Shown here: in pieces, positions 32,661 through 33,028 of the stretch
How the letters are laid out: every line of letters begins with the position of its first letter
Numbering within the stretch: the stretch's first letter is position 1
Source: Leptolyngbya sp. FACHB-36
Lineage (GTDB): Bacteria; Cyanobacteriota; Cyanobacteriia; Leptolyngbyales; Leptolyngbyaceae
Direction of reading: 5' to 3'
NCBI RefSeq assembly: GCF_014695955.1
Contig: NZ_JACJPG010000591.1
Span: forward strand, 1 to 33,028
Length of the DNA: 33,028 bases
Notes under the pieces: generated by a model
Database searches by the model: none
Told to the model about the DNA's origin: nothing
Seen by the model: only the letters and a program-made list of their open reading frames with translations
Translations under genes and position numbers: made by a program

Positions 32661-33028
32661 CTAGCTGTGCGCCATCCGATTTGTGCGGAATGTAACGTTG
32701 CTGCCTTCTTGCGTTTGTTCCAGCACTAGAAGCGGCGTTGGTTTAGCTTTTTGGTCCCAGTGCATGTTAGCAATGCGTCCCTGGATAGTGGGTTGCCAGG
32801 TGTCTTGCTCTGTAGCAGGACTAAGGAATGTTTCGATGCAGTCGATGATTTGATTGATCGTGACTGAGGTCGGCTGAGTTGGCAATTTGAGAATCTTGAT
32901 TTGAATCCGGAACAGCACCCGCTTGGTTCCCTTCGGCAAATCGCCCGGTTCGTACTCAACATCAAAAACTTCGTCAATTTGGCGTCCAGTGCTGGCAATT
33001 CCAATCTCCTGGTTTGCCTGACCAGGAC
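32661..33028 (-). CDS. Hypothetical protein, C-terminal part (5' end outside window)
   Basis: The frame runs from the window edge to the TAG at 32661-32663 with about 121 visible residues. No start in view is needed; the in-frame TTG at 32939 lies within a well-formed sequence. It is soluble and strand-rich, with ASTGRQIDEVFDVEYEPGDL followed by RVLFRIQIKILKLP and a Trp-containing segment (WQPTIQGRIANMHWDQ). It resembles a conserved cyanobacterial hypothetical protein, but I cannot name the family. Its end is about 290 bp from the decayed remnant. Confidence 0.6.
   Translation of the reverse strand, partial: PGQANQEIGIASTGRQIDEVFDVEYEPGDLPKGTKRVLFRIQIKILKLPTQPTSVTINQIIDCIETFLSPATEQDTWQPTIQGRIANMHWDQKAKPTPLLVLEQTQEGSNVTFRTNRMAHS

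Overview
The window reads as a chromosomal segment of a cyanobacterium, probably filamentous or Leptolyngbya-like. The evidence is a chlorophyll synthase gene (chlG), a methyltransferase of the phylloquinone type (menG), a DUF2862 protein, a probable photosystem II assembly protein of the Psb35 type, a PTPA-CTERM exported protein, and more than fifteen HIP1 octamers (GCGATCGC) spread over coding and non-coding DNA. No replication origin, rRNA, CRISPR array or complete insertion sequence is visible. Both ends cut a gene.

Layout. 1-1334: the end of a membrane glycosyltransferase-like gene facing a conserved hypothetical. 1389-2355: a Mn2+ riboswitch (yybP-ykoY class) with its own promoter, leading a GDT1/UPF0016 Mn2+ exporter. 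2425-2516: tRNA-Ser(GCU), then a gene-free stretch with degenerate short repeats. 3011-5651: a periplasmic amino-acid-binding lipoprotein facing an MFS exporter. 5902-8212: a cyclic-nucleotide-domain histidine kinase followed by three small membrane or exported proteins, two of them too short for a routine 60-residue cut-off. 8399-10588: an AT-rich accessory patch with a MITE-like element, a long palindrome, a membrane coiled-coil gene, and a divergent TetR / Coq4-like pair with an operator between them.

10642-15656 (minus strand): DUF445 protein, menG, a hexapeptide acetyltransferase, a REC-GAF response regulator, a small membrane protein and hisF. 15817-20940 (plus strand): DUF2862 protein, a Get3/ArsA-like ATPase directly upstream of chlG, then a class A penicillin-binding protein. 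21170-24913: Psb35-like protein, TerB-like protein, rsmB and an LCP cell-wall ligase. 25181-28982: PTPA-CTERM protein, a small hypothetical, a GH13 glycosidase-like protein and a two-TM protein. 29207-31741: a MITE-like element that supplies the stop codon of a hybrid kinase with an ethylene-binding domain and a bilin-type GAF. 31742-32660 holds no intact gene, only a decayed coding remnant. The window closes on a truncated hypothetical gene.

The most notable features are these: (a) the hybrid kinase, which keeps all seven ligand-pocket residues of plant ETR1, has an altered CBCR-type GAF (Cys-Tyr in place of Cys-His), and carries a repeat-derived in-frame insert with a 28-bp perfect palindrome; (b) the Mn riboswitch, whose promoter, aptamer closing stem, alternative stems and Shine-Dalgarno-masking hairpin can all be read; (c) the TetR / Coq4-like regulatory pair; (d) the Get3-like ATPase next to chlG, with Arg in place of the P-loop Lys. 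No entirely new multi-gene system could be established from sequence alone.
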